Assembly: GCA_949358305.1 (NCBI GenBank)
Contig: OX442318.1
Location: 3,334,501 to 3,398,500 of the forward strand
Direction: 5' to 3'
DNA from: Strigamia acuminata
Taxonomy: Eukaryota > Arthropoda > Chilopoda > Geophilomorpha > Linotaeniidae
Length of the DNA stretch: 64,000 nucleotides
Below, in pieces: positions 10,870 through 21,690 of this stretch; position 1 is the stretch's first letter, and every line of letters starts with the position of its first letter. The notes beneath the pieces are model-generated. The model saw nothing but the letters and a program-made list of their open reading frames with translations, was not told the DNA's origin and made no database searches. The position numbers were made by a program, and so were the translations under genes.

Positions 10870-11540
10870 TTAAACGATTTTATAACTTGAAGCAATAAAA
10901 TAAACAAATGTTTCATTCGTTGTTCTTGGATAATGTCTATCTAAATAATAAAATTCATCCGGCATGGGACACCTACAGTTGTAGCGCTGGTCCTCATGAT
11001 CATAGGCCGCTCTCTTCGGAATTTCTTTAATCTCAAGAGTAACCCGGATCCCTTTATCAATGTTGGTATTAGTTTTTTTCACTTCGTATGCAGGAGCTCT
11101 AACTTTGCAGTAGCTTGACCCAATTACCGGAACATGAAAGTAAATATTGACAACGGTGAAATCAGCATTGCATCGATAAATATACCATCCTCCGACCGTT
11201 TTCAGTGGACGTGCCATTGCTGTCACGTAAATGCAATCGTCAACATTCAAATCTTTGGGGATCTCACTCCAAAATCCTGACGCTAGACGGTAGTCGACTA
11301 AAGTCAAGTTGCATTTGCTTCGGTTTTCTAATCTCATAATAATTCCTTGTCTAAGAGTGCCAGAAGTAACATCATCACTTTTAAGTTCTCCACACACTTT
11401 CTTACCTTTTCAAAAGGAAGAGAAATAATAAAATGATTGTTCTTTTCTAAAAAGAAATTAGCATAATGTATTTTACTCTACTTACCATCTCCGAAGTTTA
11501 CAAGCACTGCGAAAAGTAGGATTACCAGAATTACTTTCAT
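10870..11540 (-). CDS. W1, secreted cysteine-containing protein of unrecognised family
   Basis: Minus strand, exons 11540-11486 (signal peptide MKVILVILLFAVLVNF) and 11405-10870, phase 1; 196 codons plus stop. I do not recognise the family. Visible landmarks shared by all W proteins: an LxNxSxC block near the start of the mature chain, GWYIYRC or WARYRC, IxIHxxxP followed by YCKVRA, a CRC motif, and a very conserved C-terminus (F-Y-x-D-R-H-Y-P, then TF-Y-IAS-Y-I/V). Seven cysteines are in the mature chain. Alternating hydrophobic residues suggest an all-beta secreted fold; a distant likeness to actinoporin/aegerolysin-type beta-sandwiches is a guess only. The acceptor was placed at AAAAG/GTAAG because the mature frame and W3 both require it. 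Confidence 0.85.
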
Positions 11541-12590
11541 GCTTTGAGAAAACAATCAATTGATATTAAAATAAAAGTGAATTACAACAGGATGTTAAAA
11601 CGATGGTCTATATTTTTATATGATATTGCAACTTGAGTAGACTGCTGTTCTAAGTGTATTTGTGACGACTGAATTCAGGTAACTTGAGTTTGACGTGGAC
11701 TGAAAGGTTCCAATTCTGATTGGACGGTGGTCTAGATACGATCACCATAAGACGAGCGTCTTGCTCCTTCTCCACTCTTGTTCACCATGGTGATGCTTAA
11801 GCCATTCCTGATACTGTGAGAGACACATCGGCTGGGTTTCTCATCCTAACAAACAATGGCAGAACTACCACAATCTCCACACGGTCTCCTGGTTCTATGA
11901 TCTGGATTAGGGTTTTGGTACCGGGAAACCGGGGTACCGATTTCCTGGGAAACCGGTTGAAAAATCACAGGATCGGGAATCGGGAAATTTGAAAAAATAA
12001 CAGGTTTCGTCCAAAATTGTAAAAATGTTGCTGAAACGTCATTTTCGTCATTGAAACATTACGTTCTTTAACATTTCAATGATGAAAATGGCCATTTTTG
12101 ACAAAAAACGGCCATTTTTAACCATTTGTCGTCGCCTGAGGCCTGACCTTTTTTAGTCCCGGGTGTACCGATTTAAACAACTGTGAGTGAAAATCGTGAG
12201 TACAAGTTGGTTTGTTTGCTTTGGAACTGAAATTTGAACTCAACGAAGTACGACAACGAGTAAACCTGATCAACGAACCTGATAAATGAATTTTTGAGGT
12301 GCGCATATAATGCGACTCCCACTTCGAGACGCTGTTTTGGGGTAGAAATGTCTCACATTGTACGTACGTATGTACGATATTCGTTGCAACAAAAAGTTTG
12401 CTATATCTCGGTTTCTTATTTCTCGTTTTAACTGTGCACAGATTTAATGTGGACTTTCAATATCGATGCAATGTCATATTCTGTACAGACAGTGAATACT
12501 AAAAATGAAACACTGGCAATTGGATGTTCCCAATCTGGCCGTTCTTTTCATGTCGTAATGGATTTTACATCTTGCTGTTTGACATTTTAG
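11541..12590. repeat. W-gene upstream unit and duplicated PGRP-6 intron DNA
   Basis: About 11,580-11,920 is the 5' flank of W1 and recurs upstream of W2 (about 13,965-14,300) and W3 (about 15,270-15,570), marking a tandem duplication unit. About 11,930-12,100 holds a CCGGTTT/GGGAATCGG-rich stretch also present at 14,310-14,430. From about 12,300 the sequence matches 9,660-9,950, the intron before PGRP-6 exon 4. No intact gene. Confidence 0.7.
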
Positions 12591-12945
12591 ATGAGAAAGA
12601 GATTTTATCCTGTTGTTTGTATTTTTGGTGTCAACTCGATCCAATTAGTAAATCCCGAATGAGGGTCTCCTCTGCCAGGGGGAGTTGTTGTAATCTCGCG
12701 TTCGCAGAACGTGACTCTGACACTTCCGTCTTTGTAATCAACACATGCAGGTCGTACGAGAACGTTACGATTGAGAGCTGAAACAATAACAGCGATTTCC
12801 TTTCAACCGAATTCAACATATCCCACTTTTTTATTGGAGGCGATGGAAAAAGTTATGAGGGCCATGGATGGTATTACCCGGATGAATACATTCCAGGCCT
12901 TGGATTGGTTTTGAGCATCTCATTTATCGGAGACTACAGGAAGTT
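12591..12945 (+). pseudogene. Duplicated, disrupted PGRP-6 exon 4
   Basis: From 12,591 the sequence copies PGRP-6 exon 4 (ATGAGAAAGAGATTTTATCC), is interrupted by a solo LTR, resumes at CACTTTTTTATTGGAGGCGA and runs to ATCGGAGACTACAGGAAG, then leaves the homology before the exon end and donor. Upstream exons and the last exon are absent, so this is a non-functional fragment. The alignment shows that the segment around the end of the PGRP cluster was duplicated before the LTR inserted. Confidence 0.9.
12611..12818. mobile_element. 208-base solo LTR with 5-bp target duplication
   Basis: Begins TGTTG and ends CAACA (5-base inverted ends), flanked by TATCC at 12,606-12,610 and 12,819-12,823. The uninterrupted site is visible in PGRP-6 (TTTTATCCCACTT at about 9,963-9,975). 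TG...CA ends plus a 5-bp duplication are the signature of LTR retrotransposons; no internal region remains, so this is the product of LTR-LTR recombination. Confidence 0.93.
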
Positions 12946-13444
12946 CCGCTTACCACTGACGGAAACTTTCTGGCGACCGGAATTCTATTCTTTCCGGTCA
13001 GTGATGGTGCACGGAAAAATTCAATTGTTTTCGTGCACGAACAAATTCTGAGTACCCAGAAAGCATTGTGGTAATGCGATGGATTGGAACCAGTCGTACA
13101 CAAGACGGAGGTGGATACTCACTGTAAATATTGTTTGCTTAATTTATTCTATTATTTATTATTAATAATTAATTTAAAAATACTGTAATCTATTTATTTT
13201 TCACAATCAAACTACAATATTTTTTTTAAGTGGTCGCAATTTGTAATTACAAAACGTGCACAGATTGTGTGTAGCAAACAATTTCCGCGCCCGGAAAGAC
13301 ACAGCCAAACACACAGGCGGAATCATTTCGTTTGCAACCTGAAAGTTCAGACTCTGAGGGATGGTTGACAACATATCATGTTTTATGTTGTCGATAAGTT
13401 GTCTTTATTCTAAGTATACGCCATCAATCCAACTACAAAACAAT
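12946..13444. other. Intergenic junk between PGRP remnant and W2
   Basis: Starts abruptly after the PGRP homology with a segment containing short inverted words (CCACTGACGGAAA / TTTCCGGTCAGTG). From about 13,250 it again matches the flank right of the palindrome near 10,670-10,860. No coding potential seen. Confidence 0.5.
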
Positions 13445-13934
13445 TTATAAGATTTTATAACTTAAAGCAATAAAATAAACAAATGTTTCATTCGTTGTTC
13501 TTGGATAATGTCTATCTAAATAATAAAATTCATCTGGCATGGGACACCTACAGTTGTAGCTCTCATCCGCATGATCATAGGGCGCTCTCTTCGGAATTTC
13601 ATGAATCTCAAGAGTAACCCGGATACCTTTATCAATGTCGGTATTACTTTTTTTCACTTCGTATGCAGGAGCTCTAACTTTGCAGTAGCTTGCCCCAATT
13701 ACAGGAACATGAAAGTGAATAAAGACAACGGTGAAATCAGCATTGCATCGATAAATATACCATCCTCCGACCGTTTTCAGTTCATGTGCGGTTGCTTACC
13801 TTTTCAAAAGGAAGAGAAATAATAAAATTATTGTTCTTTTCTAAAAAGAAATTAGCATGATGTATTTTGCTCTACCTACCATCTCCGAAGTTTACAAGCA
13901 CTGCGAAAAGTAGGAATACCAGAATTACTTTCAT
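13445..13934 (-). pseudogene. W2, internally deleted W-family pseudogene
   Basis: Exon 1 (13,934 down to about 13,880) is intact and nearly identical to W1. In exon 2 the acceptor and first five bases (GTAAG) join directly to the middle of the domain (LKTVGGW region), so over 200 bases covering the first half of the mature domain are missing and the reading frame is lost (TAA in the frame that would reach the C-terminal half). The C-terminal half is preserved to the stop at 13,445. Confidence 0.88.
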
Positions 13935-14555
13935 GCTTTGAGAAAGCAATCAATTGATATTAAAATAAAAGTTAATTACAACAGGATGTTAAAACGATGG
14001 TCTATATTTTTATATGATATTGTAACTTGAGTAGACTGCTGTTTTAAGTGTTTTTCTGTCAGGTAACTTGAGTTCGAAGTGGACTGCGAAAGGTTCAATT
14101 TCTGATAGGTCGGTGGTCTAGATACGATCACCATAAGACGAGCGTCGTCCTCTTTCTCCACTCTTGTTCATCATGGTGATGCTTAAGCCATTCCCGATAC
14201 TGTGAAAGACACATCGACTGGGTCTCTCATCCTAACGAACAATGGCAGAACTACCACGATCTCCACACGGTCTCCTGGTTCTCCGATCTGGATTAGGATT
14301 TCGGTACTGCAAAACCGGGGTACCGATTTCCCGGGAAACTGGTTGAAAAATCACAGAACCGGGAATCGGAAAATTTGAAAAAATAACCGGTTTCGTCCAA
14401 AATTGTCAAAATGTTGCCGAAACGTCATTTTCGTTTGCGGCGTGACAACCTGAAAGTTCAGACTCTGAGAGATGGTTGCTAACATATCATGTTTTCTGTT
14501 GTCGATAAGTTGTCTTTATTGTAAGTATACGCCACGAATTCAACTACAAAACAAT
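13935..14555. repeat. W2 upstream unit and W3 downstream flank
   Basis: Repeats the W1 5' flank (CTAGATACGATCACCATAAG and following) and the CCGGTTT-rich stretch, then passes at about 14,436 into the 3' flank shared with W1 (CTGAAAGTTCAGACTCTGAG). No gene seen. Confidence 0.65.
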
Positions 14556-15229
14556 TTATAAGATTTTATAATTTGAAGCAATAAAATAAACAAATGTTTC
14601 ATTCGTTGTTCTTGGATAATGTCTATCTAAATAATAAAATTCATCTGGCATGGGACACCTACAGTTGTAGATCTCCTCCCTAGGATCATAGTGCTCTCTC
14701 TTCGGAATTTCATGAATCTCAAGAGTAACCTGCATACCTTTAGGAATGTCGGTAAATTTTTGTTTCACTTCATATGTAGGAGCTCTAACTTTGCAGAAAC
14801 TTGTCCCAATTACAGGAACATGAAAGTGAATATAGACAACAGTGAAATCAGCATTGCATCGATAAATATACCATCCTCCGACCGTTCTCGCTTGATGTGA
14901 GGATGCTGTCACGTAAATGCAATCGCCAACATTCAAATCTGTAGGGAGATGCATCCAGTATCCTGACTCTAGACGGTGGTCGACTAAAGTCAAATTGCAT
15001 TTGCTTCGGTTTTCTAATCTCATAATGGCTCCTAGTCTAAACATGTGTTCAGTAATTTTTTCAGTGTCAAAATTTGCTTTACACACTCTCTTACCTTTTC
15101 AAAAGAAAGAGAAATAATAAAATTATTGTGTTTTTCTAAACAGAAATTAGCATAATGTATTTTGCTCTACCCACCATCTCCAAAGTTTACAAGCGCGCCG
15201 AAAAGTAGGATTACCAGAATGATATTCAT
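14556..15229 (-). CDS. W3, secreted W-family protein
   Basis: Minus strand, exons 15229-15175 (signal peptide MNIILVILLFGALVNF) and 15094-14556, phase 1; 197 codons plus stop. It is a close paralogue of W1, with the same exon plan and landmarks (LENRSKC, GGWYIYRC, FHVPVIG, FCKVRAPTYEV, CRCPMPDEFYYLDRHYP). Differences cluster in the N-terminal third and between YEV and the CRC motif. It is followed downstream by a 3' flank shared with W1 and W2. Confidence 0.87.
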
Positions 15230-16259
15230 GTTTTGAGAAAGCAATCATTTGATATTAAAATAAAAGTGAATTACATTCAACAGGATGTTAAAGTATGGTC
15301 TGTATATTTATATGATATTGCAACTGGAGTAGACTGCTGTTTTAAGTGTTTTTCTGTCAGGTAACTTGAGTTCGAAGTGGACGGTGAAAGGTTCCAATTC
15401 TGATCGGACAGTGGTCTAGATACGATCACCATAAGACAATTGTCTTGATCGTTCTCCACTCTTTTTCACTATGGTGATACTTAAGCCATTCCTGATACTG
15501 TGAACGACACATCGGTTGGGTCTCTCATCCTAACGAACAATGGCAGAACTACCACGATCTCCTGGTTGTATGATCCAGATCTTGGTTGCAGGTGCATCAT
15601 GGAAATATGGTGAAAACAATGTAAAAAGGCATGAGACACTAACCACTAGACACTAAATAATAGCCCATAAACCATAAAACAGTGTCTATACTTCAAACCG
15701 ATACAACGTTGACCTATTTTCAATTGGTTGAGCCTGATTACGCCTAACTGTGGACTGTGCTCCACTATGCGGAAAAGTAATTCTGTTTATTTTCAATGAA
15801 TTTCAGTGTAAAAAGTGATTAGAATGATGGATTTTATTTATTTGATAATAAAATGTTTATTTTATTTGCTAAATAAGCTTTTTTTCCTTTCAATCAATCA
15901 AACTATGTTAGCATAGTTTGTTGCTTTCTTTTGGCAGGTAAATAAAGGTTTAGTTTTGTATTGGTTGTTTTGCTAGTTAGATTACAATTCTGGTGTTATG
16001 GGCTACTTTTTTGTGCCACTACACCAGTGAGACGGCTCAACCAATAGGAGTTTGGACAACATTGTATCGGTTTCTATATCAACGCTAGCAAACTTCAAGC
16101 AAAATCAGAATTCATTCAATTAAATCAGTAAGGAGAAAGAAAGTTTGCAAAGTCGAATAACTTTTTATTTCTTTGTTTCCAAATGTGTGTGATGTTCTTA
16201 ACGAATACATTACATTTGTGGGTTTGGACAATCAAAGAAACCAATTCCAATCTCCAATG
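15230..16259. other. Intergenic with W3 5' unit and a MITE
   Basis: About 15,270-15,570 is the W-family 5' unit. A MITE with TA ends occupies about 15,687-16,077: its ends read AAACCGATACAACGTTG and the mirrored ACATTGTATCGGTTT, and it contains the ACTACACCAGTG and CCAATAGG words of the family at 24,429. No gene seen. Confidence 0.65.
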
Positions 16260-17962
16260 TTACACAATTTTAAAATGTGAAGCAATGGTATAGATAAAAG
16301 TGTCATTATCACCCATAGGATAATGTCGGTCTCTATAAAAGAACTTCCGTGGTGGTAGACACCTACAATAGTAATTGAAATCATTATCAGAATATTTAAA
16401 TCTTCCTGACTTGTCATGGATATCGATAACACAGTAATGATGAGACATGTACCCAGACCGTGTATATTCCCACTGATCTATATCATATGCAACTGCTCTG
16501 ACTTTACAGTAACCAGCTGTTATAGCTGGGTTATTAAAGTGTATATGAATAGCAGTGTTGTCGTCTTCACACCTGTACCTAGCCCAACCCTCAGCAGCGC
16601 CAAATAACTGTGTATTTATTATTGCAAATGTCGCACAGTGTCCAGGTGGAATGTATTTAGGAGGGTTGTACATGTTTCTCCATGGTTGTTTGAAATGAGT
16701 TATTGCTTTTGCAGTCTTTTGTTCTTCTGGTTTGAAACGGTCGATCCATCTTCCCGTGAATTCTACCCCTGCCATCAATACCCACTTGCAGTTGCTGCTG
16801 TTCTTCAGGTAAATTAAGTATGATCGGTGTGATGTCTTATCCCCAAGGATGTCTAATCCCATATCTCTTTTGCAGCCTTCTGGCAACTTCACTAAAAGTA
16901 AAAAAAACTACGGTATATTTTAACAGGTTCAGTCGAGCCTCGTTGGAACGATTACGAATCGCAAGGGACTCGAGAAATTGGCTCATTAGGACGAAAGTTT
17001 GTTTTTACAAAAGTTTTTAACATGATTCTATGGCCAACCAACCATGTCTGTCACTTGCACTATTTTGTGTATTGATAAAAAAGTAAAGCCTGCAGCATCT
17101 TTCTGATACAAAATATGAATTTAGCATTAAATTCCGCTTTCGAAAATGCTAAAACATTACACTATTGGTATGGTTTTTCCGTATGGGTATCGGTGCAAAA
17201 CGTTGAATTAAGGATATCACGGACCAAAAAGTATTGGAGGATTGTTATGCTTCCATTTGCAGATGATGAAATACCTTTGACATGGATATTTTAGCAGGAA
17301 AATGATTCTAAGCATAAAGTCAAGTCAATTGCTCAGTCTTCCAAACCCATCACATTTAGGTTTTGACTGGCCTGCAGGCTAGGCATGAGAACGGGACCAA
17401 TATTCTGGTCCCGACCCATCCCGAGTCCCGAAAATTTCAAATTTTCTGGTCCCGACCCGTCCCGAGTCCCGAAAATTTCAAATTTTCTGGTCCCGGCCAG
17501 TCCCATGTCCCTAAATTTTTGTGTTCCTTTATGTTCCTTTATGTTTTGTATGCTTTTTTTTATGTTTTTTTTTATTTTTAGTGCCTGGCTAGTCCCGCGC
17601 CCTGAAAGTGTGCCAGTCCCGTTCCGTCCCGTGTCCCGAATTTTCTCGTCCCGTCCCGTGTCCCGAATTTTCTCGTCCCGTCCCGTCCCGTCCCGCATCC
17701 CGTAATGTTAAAAACTTCTGGTCCCGATCCGTCCCGTATCCCGCTACGGGACTGGGATAGTACCGGTCCTGTTCTCATGCCTTCAAGTTACAGTAGTGGT
17801 GCTAAACTTTTGGCCACCACTGTAGATCACTACAATACATAAATGTAGCTCTGCTATTAAAACATACTCTACTCAATGCTTACCGAATTGGGAAAATTGG
17901 GATTCGTTGCGGCTTTCAGCACAAATGACGTTAAGTATGAAAACAATCAGTTTTATCATCAT
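16260..17962 (-). CDS. W4, secreted W-family protein, long subfamily
   Basis: Minus strand, exons 17962-17884 (signal peptide MMIKLIVFILNVICA) and 16891-16260, phase 1; 236 codons plus stop. It belongs to the longer W subfamily with W5 and W6: CKRDMGLDILGDKTSHRSYL, LKNSSNC, a proline-rich insert (PPKYIPPGHC), GWARYRC, IHIHFNNP, YCKVRAVAYD, and the C-terminal YYCRC, RKFFYRDRHYPM, TFIYTIASHF. The intron is 992 bases and holds a CCCGTCC-rich element and, near 16,925-17,000, fragments with pogo-like end words (CAGTCGAGCCTCGTT) also seen in the W7 remnant, so the fragment predates that duplication. Confidence 0.87.
17381..17783. mobile_element. Inverted-end element filled with GTCCCG repeats, in W4 intron
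   Basis: Ends AGGCATGAGAACGGGAC and (mirrored) GTCCTGTTCTCATGCCT. The interior is strongly strand-biased, with direct repeats of GGTCCCGACCC and CCCGTCCCGTCCCG on either side of a T-rich centre. No host coding sequence. Confidence 0.75.
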
Positions 17963-18164
17963 TTTTGGGTAAAGTTTGCGATGCAGCCAAAAATATAGGT
18001 GTAACTATTATTTTAGTGTGTAAAACAATTATATTTAACGATGATAGTGATATTATTGCACCAGGATATGAAACAACTATTATTTTTCTTGAAGTAGTGA
18101 TATAAAAATTTTCTAGTTGGAAGTTGAGAGTTTATTTGTTTATTATTATTATTTTGCTACATCA

Positions 18165-19393
18165 CGTGGTGACCCTGAAGTGTTTTTTATTTATTTGTGA
18201 AATAAATTTGTCACCACCAAAGAAATTGTATATTTTTATTTTATTTTGGTTTGGCATGTGCCAAACCAAGTCACGTGATTAGGGGGAGAAAACTCCCTAA
18301 GCATATTGCACTCCAATTTGGCTGGGGTGAAGCCATTAATTAACCGTTTTGGTGCAACAAATCCTTTGTTGCACCAAATCAAGCCAATTGCGCACATTTA
18401 GTGCGCAGAACCGAAGTGTGCCTAGGCACACTTCACCCTCTTTTTGGCCAGGGATATTGTGCACTAGCAACGGTTTTGGTGCAACAAATTCTTTTGTTAC
18501 ACTAAAACTATCATTCTGCGCACATTTAGTGCACAGGACCAGAGAGTGTATAAAAGACCAAATTTTGGAGTCCAAGCTCACTCTCTCAACATCATCACAA
18601 ACACAAGGACACAACTTCACGACTTCGAATAAGATCAGGTATTGATAGTGTTAACGTTTGTGACTTGAGAATCATTGCTATTCTCACTGAAAACTCAGTG
18701 AGATTATCCGCCTTTGCGCCCGTGTGTACAGTTTGTTACACATACTACTGTATATGAACTTGACTCTCGTTGACTTGTCCGAGACTCGCCATCGCCGACA
18801 GAGCAAACCGCTGACCGTGAACCATCGCTATTGACTGTAAGCCACCGAGAGCTACTCCGGAGCTTACAGTCTACGCCATCGAACGAGCAGCGGAATTTTA
18901 CCCGCTCACTGCCGACCATCACGAGCACCGTTGACTTGTCCGGGGTCGCCATCGTCGTAACAGCAACAACACTCGCCGTGAACCATCGCCAGTGTCTGCA
19001 AGCCACAGAGAGCTGCTCCGGAGCTTGCAGTCCTTGCCATCGTACGAACAAGCGCAATTGTTCCAGGCGAGTCCGCCTCGCCATTTTGTGTGCAACAAAC
19101 ACCGTTTGTTGCACAAGCTTTGTAGCTTGTATTTCATTCTTTATCATTTATTAGTCTTAAATTAATCTATAATTTTTAGTCATAATTTATTATATTTCCT
19201 AAAATTATCTTGTAAATTCACCGAGTAAAGTTCAATTCATCTGTCATTTTATTCAATCCAAACTTGTATTTATTTTTAAACACTCCTAGACACTTTTTAC
19301 AGGTCAATCGAGTTTAAGCCCCACAGAGGCATCTCAATTGCGAGTTTGTTACTAATTTGGTAAGTTTAGTGATAAAATTCCCTGATCGCAACA
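18165..19393. mobile_element. LTR-retrotransposon remnant with 4-bp target duplication
   Basis: The W6 flank gives the empty site (TACATCATTAATACAAAAG at about 22,725). Here ATCA is duplicated (18,161-18,164 and 19,394-19,397) around 1,229 inserted bases. The insert starts with a TGGTGACCC primer-binding-site-like word, has a purine tract near 18,280, hairpin-forming words (18,350-18,545), a TATA box (GTATAAAAG, about 18,547), a direct duplication of about 150 bases (around 18,770-19,060) and ends CAACA, the same end as the solo LTR at 12,611. The short open frames on both strands lie inside this element. Confidence 0.7.
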
Positions 19394-19523
19394 ATCATTA
19401 ATACAAAAGATATCAATTAATTTTTCAGGATTTTTATAAACGACTACTTCAAATGTGTGTTTTTCTGTTAATAATACATTTATTGTTATGCAAAATCAAA
19501 AAAAAATCATTTTTAATCAAATG

Positions 19524-20817
19524 TTACACAATTCTATAATGTGAAGCAATGGTATAGATAAAAGTGTCATTATCACGCATAGGATAATGTCTGTCTTTAT
19601 AAAAGAACTTTCGTGGTGGTTCACACCTACAATTATAATCAAAATCATCATCAGAATAAGCAGATCCTTTTTTATGTTCAAAGACATCGAGAACACAGTG
19701 ATGATGATCCATGTACTCAGACAGTGTAAAATCCCACTGATCTACATCATACGCCATTGCTCTGACTTTACAGTAACCAGCTGTTACAGCTGGGTTATGA
19801 ACGTGTATATGGATAGCAGTGTTGTCTTCCATACACCTATACCTAGCCCAAGCCTCAGCAGGGACCCATAAATCTGTACTTATAACTGCAAAAGTCACAC
19901 ATTCTCCAGGTGCAATGAATGGTGGAGGCTTGTAAATTTGTTTAAATGGTTTTTGAAAATTATATACTTCTTTTGCAGTTTTTTGTTCTTCTATTCCGTC
20001 ACGATTGATCCATCTTCCCGAGTATTCTACCCCTCCCATTAAAGCCCACTTGCATTTGCTGCTGTTCTTCAGGTAAACTAGGTATGATCGGTGGCTTGTC
20101 TTATCGCCAAGGATGTCTAATCCCATATCTCTTCTGCAGCCTGCTGGAAGAAACACTAAAATTAAAAATAAAAGATTGTGCGATGTCAACACGACTTACA
20201 CAAATTATGTAGACTTGAGAAAGTGTAAATAAAAGTTTAGTTTAACTCTTCCCACGCATCAGACTAGTCCTTTCGAACCTCACGCAGTACAAGTTAAACT
20301 TCTTGACATGTAAATGTAAATCTGATTTTAGACATAACTGGTTTTTACGCCATTTTGAAAAATTATAATGCAATAACATCATCAATTTTCACAACGATGT
20401 TTTCAAATCTCAAACTTGGGTCTATGGTTTCTCTACTGGTATTCACCGGTATCAAAAACCGGTATTTGACAAAATTAAGAAAAATGCATTTCTTGCCATT
20501 AAAATTTAACATCTCAATATTTCTGATTGATTTTTGGAGACCAAGTGTAAAAACATACATATAATGAGTTTTTTTTAAAATTTTTAATATTTCCGACCGA
20601 TCGCGGCCAAAAATTAAACCGGTCAAAATAACAACATAAACGAGTAATGAGTTAAAAATTATTTTCTTCTTTTTGGCTATTTTGCTATTAAATGTGACCC
20701 TTCTATAAAAAGATATTCTACTTAAAGCTTACCCTGTTTGCCAAATGTGCTTTCTTCATAATGTGTAGCACAAACAGGAGTGATGTTGAGTATGAATATA
20801 ATCAGTTTTATCATCAT
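19524..20817 (-). CDS. W5, secreted W-family protein, long subfamily
   Basis: Minus strand, exons 20817-20733 (signal peptide MMIKLIIFILNITPVCA) and 20155-19524, phase 1; 238 codons plus stop. Landmarks as in W4: CRRDMGLDILGD, LKNSSKCKW, GGVEYSGRW, PPPFIAPGEC, WARYRC, IHIHVHNP, YCKVRAMAYDVDQWDF, HHHC, YNCRC, FFYKDRHYPM, TFIYTIASHYRIV. Eight cysteines are in the exon-2 part. An open frame extends upstream of the acceptor (MLTSHNLLFL), but the TTTAG acceptor at 20,156 and agreement with W4 and W6 favour the spliced start. Confidence 0.87.
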
Positions 20818-21499
20818 TCTAAGGTAAAGTTTGTGATACCAGGTACAACTGAAAATATAGTTGAAGCTAATTTCTAACTATTATTATAGGGCTGTATAAC
20901 AATTGCATTTAATGATGATAATGAAATTATTGCACCAGGATGTGAAATCTATATTATTTTTCTTGACAAGGTATTACCAAAGTGTTGTTAGAGAATTTTA
21001 TTTATTTATTTAGTATAATTTGGTATCATTAGTACATTATCTATATTTTTATTAGGTTTATAGATAGTAATTCTTTTTGCAGGATTTTTATAATGCATTG
21101 AAGACATTTTGACAGTTCATATTTGCAAGATATTTAGCAGTCGTAAGGCGGTGTGTGGCAGTGACGCAGGTCACCGTGGGTGGCCAAGCAGTCAGTGTTA
21201 TTGCCTTGGTTGTTGGGTTGCCTTTCATCAACCTTCAGCAACCCAACCCAAACCAACCGCTGACCATGTCGCGTCGCTGTGGCTTGCAGCACGGCCCAAC
21301 GGTTCGCTTCAAGTCCCTTCAGATTTGAGGGCGACCTCGCCAGTCATTGCCATTGCGATCGTAATTGCCATTGTCTCCTTACACGTAGCAACGCAACCCG
21401 TGACGGGTGTTATTCCGTCTCTTCTGTGGCCCAGAAGAGACCTTGCAGAAGCATCTGTCCTGATTGGCTGCAATAAGTACACAGCTTTGACAATACGCC
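20818..21499. other. Intergenic with a GC-rich unassigned segment
   Basis: 20,818-21,110 is the W5 5' flank, repeated upstream of W6 (24,180-24,430). 21,120-21,500 is markedly more GC-rich than its surroundings and has open frames in several registers but no recognisable protein; probably a transposon fragment. Confidence 0.5.
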
Positions 21500-21690
21500 A
21501 TAGGAGGTGCTGAGAATCATCTTGTTAATGTTGCCAGTGCCGACTGGCGGCGGCAAGTTGGTTACACTTGTGTCTTGGATCCGGCACCATCTGGATGACT
21601 TAAGGCGTCTGTCTACTCTATAATAATTACAACTTAATTCTAAAGAAATCAATTTTAATCTCCAATGTTACACAATTTTATAATGTGAAT
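21500..21690 (-). pseudogene. W-family 3'-end fragment
   Basis: The last about 35 bases (TGTTACACAATTTTATAATG) equal the last codons and stop of W4-W6, preceded by a flank starting GGTGCTGAGAATCATCTTGT. The same fragment with the same flank recurs at about 24,958-25,140. Both stop short of the domain, so these are truncated copies. Confidence 0.75.

Noticed and set aside
17333..17778. Frames with RDGTGRDEKIR- and GPDPSRVPK-type repeats
   Set aside because: Translation of GTCCCG repeats in an inverted-end element within the W4 intron.
18704..19154. Overlapping 107- and 147-codon open frames on opposite strands
   Set aside because: They lie inside the TSD-flanked LTR-type insertion and reflect its internal duplication and GC-rich composition; no domain or splice structure seen.
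19524..20192. Single-exon start MLTSHNLLFL for W5 (and the equivalent in W6)
   Set aside because: It looks like a signal peptide, but a TTTAG acceptor follows within it, and exon 1 further upstream supplies a conserved signal peptide with matching phase in W4, W5 and W6. A minor alternative start cannot be excluded.
21109..21513. 134-codon plus-strand frame
   Set aside because: GC-rich segment of unclear origin, several overlapping frames, no signal, domain or splice context; not supported as a gene.
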